Source: a virus
Direction: 5' to 3' (one strand)
Virus record (IMG/VR): IMGVR_UViG_3300036985_001673
Span: 1-36,145 of that record
DNA: 36,145 bases
The position numbers were made by a program, and so were the translations under genes. Position 1 is the stretch's first letter. Each line of letters begins with the position of its first letter. A model generated the notes under the pieces. That model ran no database searches and had not been told where the DNA came from. It saw only the letters and a program-made list of their open reading frames with translations. Shown piece after piece: positions 31,655-36,145 of the stretch.

Positions 31655-34600
31655 CTAGGTAACAATTTTAACAGTTCCACCATCATTGTATAAACTTCCT
31701 GCAGCTAATCCACCACCTGATGTCGGCAAATCCATTCCTATAGTATCACTACTAATTGATATTTTAGTTTTAAATGTTGTACTTGCCCATATTCCTAAAT
31801 TTAAAGCACCCGTATCCTGTGTAGCCCATATTCCAGAAACATTAAAACTTGCATTATATCCTATGGCAATTCCTTTTTTTACGCTTTCATCTTGCATAAA
31901 TCTTGCAAAAATTTGCACCGTAGTTCCTCCGCCTCTATAAACAGAATTAAATGCCGTAGATGCTGATCTAATCGCATTTAAGGTGTATCCATCTGTAGTG
32001 GAATTAATACCTAAATTACCTGCATTATTATAAATTAAACTATTTCCTAATCCTGTTGTTGATGTCCATAATGGCATAAAATTAGTAGATCCGGATCCGC
32101 TAACACCCCCTATTGTCCATGATCTGTCAACTGATAAATCAAGTGCAGTTCCGTTTATAGTCAATGTTCTGGATGTTGGAACATAAGATGATAAATCACT
32201 TGTTAATGCTAAAGTACCGGTTGCACTTGGTAGTGTGTAACTATATGTGCCGTTAGATATTGTACTGCTTAATGTTAATACACCACTGACTCTTGTAGTA
32301 CCAACAACATCTAATTTAAAACTTGGACTTCCTTGATTTATACCCACATTACCATCCCCTCTGATAAGCATAGCGATACTGTTGTCATTCTTAATCATCT
32401 TTACTACCTCACTACCCGTTCCTAAATCTCCTCCTTTTAATACTGTGCCATATTGCCCTCCATTAACATAAAATTTGTATGATGCTGTTGATGTAGTTCC
32501 AATTGCCACATCCCCTGTACTTGTAATACGCATTCTTTCCGATGGAGTAAAATTGGTATTTGCCGTTAATCCACTATTAGTATAAAATTTAATTATACCA
32601 TCATTCAATCCAATAACTGTTGATGTAGTTAAATCACTATACCATAAAGATGAATTATTATAATATGATTCCCCCGAAATGTATTTATAACCTCCTGCTT
32701 GTACTGAACCAATATAAACTCCACTTCCATCTGAATAATCTTTAAACTTGGCATTATAAAATGGTGCGACGGTCATTCCAACTGACAATGTACCATTTAT
32801 ATCAATTTTACTTGATGTTTCAGAAATAATACTATTACCTATCGCACTTCCACTTGTAAACTTAGCAACATAGTTTGTTGTACCTGAAATAGTTCCTGCA
32901 CCAGAACTTCCACTTGTACCAGCTGTTCCATTAAGCGCAGAGGTTCCTGAAGAACCTGATGTACCAGTTGCTCCACTAGTTCCACTTTGTCCACTTGAAC
33001 CAGAAGATGCTGACGATCCACTGGTTCCGCTAGACCCCGAGGTACCAGATGAACCTGAGGTTCCTGAAGATGCTGAAGTACCTGTTGTTCCAGATGAACC
33101 ACTAGTACCAGAACTTCCAGAAGAAGCGGATGTTCCTGAAGATCCATTAGTTCCACTAGTTGCTGATGAACCAGATGTTCCTGAAGATCCTGAAGTGGCA
33201 GAAGTTCCACTACTACCACTAGTTGCAGAAGTACCACTAGACCCACTACTACCAGATGTAGCAGAAGTTCCAGATGAAGCTGAAGTTCCACTGCTTCCTG
33301 AGGATGCACTTGTTCCTGAAGAACCAGAGCTTGCACTAGATCCACTTGATCCACTAGTTGCTGAGGTTCCTGATGAAGCTGATGTTCCTGTAGAACCAGA
33401 GGTTCCACTTGTACCATTAACTCCAGATGTACCTGATGTTCCTGAAGGAGCGTTAAATGTTGTTTGTGCGTATGAGTAATAAGAACTACCTTCTGTATAG
33501 AAGTTTAATGTATGTGATACACCATTGATATTCTTTGAATTAATCTGTGCATAAATTCTATCACTTGCATTTAATGATTGTCCAGTAACAAAAGTATCAC
33601 AATATAACTGTTGAATATTTACTCCATCTAATGCAACTAAAACAGTGTTAGTTGTACCTAATAAAGTACTTACACCACCCATTGTATATTTATAAAGAGT
33701 TACATATACCTCCCAGCTAGACGCAGAGTCTGCTAAGAAGTGTAAAGTAAATGACCAGTTACCAGCAGTGAATGTTGTTTCGTTAGGCACACCACTATCT
33801 GTAGCAAATGTAGCAATGACACCACTTGCACCACCTGCTAATATAATATTTGCAGTGGTCTGAGCTGATGCACTTGGGTTAGGGCTTAACTGTTTATATG
33901 TAGGAGTTCCAAATGCTGTGTTAGTGTTATTAGACAAGTTCATGTAATACACTTGTCCACCAGAGATACCTGATGCACCACTTGATCCTGAGGTTCCTGT
34001 TGTTCCAGATGATCCTGATGAACCTGAGGTTCCTGCAGATGCAGATGAACCACTAGTTGCGGATGTACCAGAAGATCCTGATGTTGAAGATGTACCAGCT
34101 GTTGCAGAAGTACCACTAGAACCATTAGTTCCTGAGGTTCCACTTGAACCATTAGAACCAGACGTGCCACTAGACCCACTACTACCAGATGTAGCAGACG
34201 TCCCTGAAGAACCAGAACTTCCTGACGTAGCACTTGTACCACTAGTTCCAGCAGATCCTGATGTTGCACTGGTTCCAGAACTAGCTGATGATCCAGACGT
34301 AGCACTTGTTCCACTTGAACCTGAGGTTCCACTAGATCCTGATGTTCCTCCACTACCACTTGTTCCAGAAGATCCACTAGTTCCGCTTGAACCATCAGTA
34401 CCTGAGCTTCCATTTGTACCACTTGATCCTCCTGTACCTGAAGTACCTGATGACCCATTAGTACCTGACGAGCCAGATGTTCCTGAAGAACCAGACGTAC
34501 CACTTGATGCAGACGTACCGCTTGTACCAGATGAACCATCAGTTCCAGTTGTACCACTTGTTGCCGAAGATCCTGAAGATGCAGAAGTACCTGATGATCC

Positions 34601-35821
34601 AGAGCTAGCTGATGTACCAGAAGATGCTGAGGTTCCATTAGAACCATCTGTTCCAGATGTAGCTGATGTTCCTGAACTTGCAGAAGTTCCTGAACTTCCA
34701 TTTGTTCCAGATGAACCATCTGTACCAGTTGTGCCAGAGGTTCCACTTGATCCATCAGTTCCAGATGAACCGTTGGTTCCTGATGAACCGCTAGTTGCAC
34801 TAGTACCAGAAGATGCTGAAGAACCTGATGTACCGTTAGTACCTGAGGTGGCACTAGAACCTGAGGTGCCTGATGAACCATCACCACCTGCAGCTCCAGC
34901 TAAGTTAATACTCCAAACAGAATATGTACCACTTCCTGTAACAGCAGAAGGTAAAGGTGCTTCAAATACTAATTGACCAGTTGCTGAATCATAACTAGCA
35001 ATATCACATATTTGATAATTAAGATAATCATATGCAATCAATACAGACTGTGCAGCTGTAAATGCTAGTCCTGGTTGAACCATTAACGTACCACCATTAC
35101 CTAATGTAAGAGTACCTGTTGAGAACGTTTTATATATATCACCTGTTAATCCTGAAGAACCAGAGGTGCCTGAGGAGCCAGAAGATCCTGAAGTTCCAGA
35201 GGAACCTGACGTTCCAGAACTTCCTGAAGTTGCTGAAGAACCACTAGTTCCGCTAGTTCCTTTTATACCAGAAGACCCACTTGTGCCACTAGATCCTGAG
35301 GTTCCTTGTGTACCAGCACGTCCACTAGTACCTGATGATCCAGAAGAACCAGAGGTACCTGCTGTTCCCTGTCTACCACTTGTAGCAGAAGTACCATTGG
35401 TTCCTGAGGAACCTGATGTACCATTAGTGCCACTTGTACCTGTAGTTCCTGATGTACCTGTATCAAAGTTACCTAATGTACCATCACCTAATACCACTTG
35501 TTGGTTTGTACCACCAGCTGTAACAAAGGCAGGGGCATTTATATCTCCTTGTAATGTAAGACTATAGTTTCCTGTAATAGTTGTATTTTGAATCAATGAT
35601 CCACCAAGTCCTACGGGAGCACCTGGTGTAGTTTGAATAATACCATTGTTAAATACATACCCAACCATTGCATCACCAAAGGCTGCATCAATCTTCTGTA
35701 AAGCTAACTGTAAGTTATCATTAGTGTTAATGCCTGTATATATCAAATTGGCTCCCTCGTAGAATACGCATTGGGAGTTTAATATAACGGGACACTCGAA
35801 GGTTGAGCAATTTATATCCAT
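31655..35821 (-). CDS. Gly-Thr/Ser-rich fibre protein, possibly a chimera of two genes
   Basis: 1,388 residues from the preferred ATG at 35821 (MDINCSTFECPVILNSQCVF); a start at 35851 is also open. Residues 1-125 form an attachment domain (YEGANLIYTGINTNDNLQLA). Long collagen-like stretches of GTSGSSGTSG follow, broken by two beta domains near 35110-34890 and 33950-33440. From 32863 down come fibre modules like those of the giant left-edge fibre (NYVAKFTSGSAIGNSIISET, SPSFKLDVVGTTRVSGVLTL) and an end GSLYNDGGTVKIVT, typical for Bacteroidota fibres. Upstream of 32863 the codons favour AAC, TTC and AAG; downstream AAT, TTT and TTA, as in the rest of the phage. No S74 chaperone domain is seen. 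The two halves may come from different genes. Confidence 0.7.
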   Translation of the reverse strand: MDINCSTFECPVILNSQCVFYEGANLIYTGINTNDNLQLALQKIDAAFGDAMVGYVFNNGIIQTTPGAPVGLGGSLIQNTTITGNYSLTLQGDINAPAFVTAGGTNQQVVLGDGTLGNFDTGTSGTTGTSGTNGTSGSSGTNGTSATSGRQGTAGTSGSSGSSGTSGRAGTQGTSGSSGTSGSSGIKGTSGTSGSSATSGSSGTSGSSGTSGSSGSSGTSGSSGLTGDIYKTFSTGTLTLGNGGTLMVQPGLAFTAAQSVLIAYDYLNYQICDIASYDSATGQLVFEAPLPSAVTGSGTYSVWSINLAGAAGGDGSSGTSGSSATSGTNGTSGSSASSGTSATSGSSGTNGSSGTDGSSGTSGTTGTDGSSGTNGSSGTSASSGTSATSGTDGSNGTSASSGTSASSGSSGTSASSGSSATSGTTGTDGSSGTSGTSASSGTSGSSGTSGSSGTNGSSGTSGTGGSSGTNGSSGTDGSSGTSGSSGTSGSGGTSGSSGTSGSSGTSATSGSSASSGTSATSGSAGTSGTSATSGSSGSSGTSATSGSSGSSGTSGSNGSSGTSGTNGSSGTSATAGTSSTSGSSGTSATSGSSASAGTSGSSGSSGTTGTSGSSGASGISGGQVYYMNLSNNTNTAFGTPTYKQLSPNPSASAQTTANIILAGGASGVIATFATDSGVPNETTFTAGNWSFTLHFLADSASSWEVYVTLYKYTMGGVSTLLGTTNTVLVALDGVNIQQLYCDTFVTGQSLNASDRIYAQINSKNINGVSHTLNFYTEGSSYYSYAQTTFNAPSGTSGTSGVNGTSGTSGSTGTSASSGTSATSGSSGSSASSGSSGTSASSGSSGTSASSGTSATSGSSGSSGTSATSGSSGTSATSGSSGTSGSSATSGTNGSSGTSASSGSSGTSGSSGTTGTSASSGTSGSSGTSGSSGTSGSSASSGSSGQSGTSGATGTSGSSGTSALNGTAGTSGSSGAGTISGTTNYVAKFTSGSAIGNSIISETSSKIDINGTLSVGMTVAPFYNAKFKDYSDGSGVYIGSVQAGGYKYISGESYYNNSSLWYSDLTTSTVIGLNDGIIKFYTNSGLTANTNFTPSERMRITSTGDVAIGTTSTASYKFYVNGGQYGTVLKGGDLGTGSEVVKMIKNDNSIAMLIRGDGNVGINQGSPSFKLDVVGTTRVSGVLTLSSTISNGTYSYTLPSATGTLALTSDLSSYVPTSRTLTINGTALDLSVDRSWTIGGVSGSGSTNFMPLWTSTTGLGNSLIYNNAGNLGINSTTDGYTLNAIRSASTAFNSVYRGGGTTVQIFARFMQDESVKKGIAIGYNASFNVSGIWATQDTGALNLGIWASTTFKTKISISSDTIGMDLPTSGGGLAAGSLYNDGGTVKIVT
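32737..32863. repeat. Edge direct repeat, copy 2 (identical to 1-127)
   Basis: Exact 127-base match to the left edge, in the same reading frame of a fibre gene. If the window is cut here and joined to base 1, the circle is 32,736 bp. Confidence 0.95.
32890..35460 (-). repeat. Low-complexity Gly-Thr-Ser coding repeats
   Basis: Three blocks (about 32890-33440, 33960-34890, 35140-35460) encode hundreds of three-residue G-(T/S/A/N/D)-S units. They are degenerate at the DNA level, built from words such as GGTACATCAGGATCT. They resemble collagen-like or polyglycine-helix fibre shafts. The long Pro/Glu/Val open frames on the other strand are shadows of this. Confidence 0.85.
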
Positions 35822-35931
35822 AGTGATATTTATAAATATTTTACATACCAAATAGTAGTAAAAATAGTTAAATAATTTTAGTTGTTACGTCTAGTATATA
35901 AACTATAATATATAATATAGCAATAGGAAAC

Positions 35932-36145
35932 CTATTTCATATTGTTTTCTTCTTGTATTGTCATTTTGTATTCTTTAGCAAATTCAGAATCTAAAATAGC
36001 TCTGTATGTAAGAACACTCTTTGTTATTGGCATAGCCTTAGCTAGATACTTTATAGGCATTGCTTTCTCTCTTGCTTCATCATCTGTTGTAGAACTATTG
36101 AAATCAATACCTGTAACTTCTATAAAGAAATGATCAAAGAACTTA
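35932..36145 (-). CDS. 3' end of an unrecognised gene, start beyond the window
   Basis: The last 70 codons before TAG (35934-35932) read KFFDHFFIEVTGIDFNSSTT, DDEAREKAMPIKYLAKAMPI, TKSVLTYRAILDSEFAKEYK and end MTIQEENNMK. It is helical and charged. I recognise no family. Codon use (AAG, CTA, GAG) resembles the adjacent fibre N-terminus, not the rest of the phage. An AT-rich gap of about 80-110 bases separates it from that fibre; I see no clear TAnnTTTG box there. Confidence 0.6.
   Translation of the reverse strand, partial: KFFDHFFIEVTGIDFNSSTTDDEAREKAMPIKYLAKAMPITKSVLTYRAILDSEFAKEYKMTIQEENNMK

Noticed and set aside
33195-35567. Long plus-strand open frames rich in Pro, Glu and Val
   Set aside because: They are antisense shadows of the Gly-Thr-Ser repeats; their periodic codons only mirror the fibre gene.
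35827-35838. TATAAATA, the T4 late promoter word, before the fibre ATG
   Set aside because: It is part of an AT palindrome five bases from the ATG; no leader or ribosome site would remain, and no T4-type late factor is seen.

Overview
This window is almost certainly a tailed bacteriophage genome of siphovirus type, infecting a member of the Bacteroidota (Flavobacterium-like or another low-GC relative). The DNA is AT-rich. Nearly every gene lies on the minus strand. Starts lack clear Shine-Dalgarno sites and have A-rich leaders. Several gene clusters are preceded by the Bacteroidota promoter element TAnnTTTG. Homing families (DUF4373-type replisome organiser, ERF annealing protein, DUF3310, HK97-type capsid) also fit. 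No integrase, repressor, DNA polymerase, helicase or tRNA is visible, so the phage looks virulent or incomplete and seems to rely on host replication enzymes.

Layout in transcription order (right to left). At 36145-32864 are the end of an unrecognised gene and the N-terminal two thirds of a Gly-Thr/Ser-rich fibre. At 32863-31655 is a fibre C-terminus. At 31601-24940 is the tail module: two small proteins, two tandem tail-tube paralogues, a G/GT chaperone pair with a canonical -1 slippery site, the tape measure, and a large tail-tip protein. At 24762-16671 are a metallophosphoesterase and the DNA-metabolism genes (ERF, SSB-like, DNA methyltransferase, DUF4373 initiator with internal 11-bp iterons, VRR-NUC nuclease), with many tiny membrane proteins between them. 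At 16560-8923 are DUF3310, ParB-like, terminase small and large, portal, MuF head protein with a C-terminal zincin, protease and capsid. At 8839-5433 are two small paralogues, connector, stopper, gp10-like, tail completion, a holin candidate, lysozyme and spanin. At 5404-1 is a giant fibre that runs off the left edge.

The most important structural observation is that bases 1-127 are identical to 32737-32863, and the giant fibre reading frame at the left edge continues in frame into 32736-31655. The simplest reading is a circular phage genome of 32,736 bp with a single fibre of about 2,161 residues. On that reading, 32864-36145, which has visibly different codon use, is an alternative branch joined through a repeated fibre module. 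The repeat length equals a common assembly k-mer size, so an assembly junction is likely. Two separate fibre genes in one genome remain possible.

Several gene starts were reassigned from overlaps, promoters or terminator hairpins. Five short genes were added because ATGA or TAATG start-stop overlaps with their neighbours support them.
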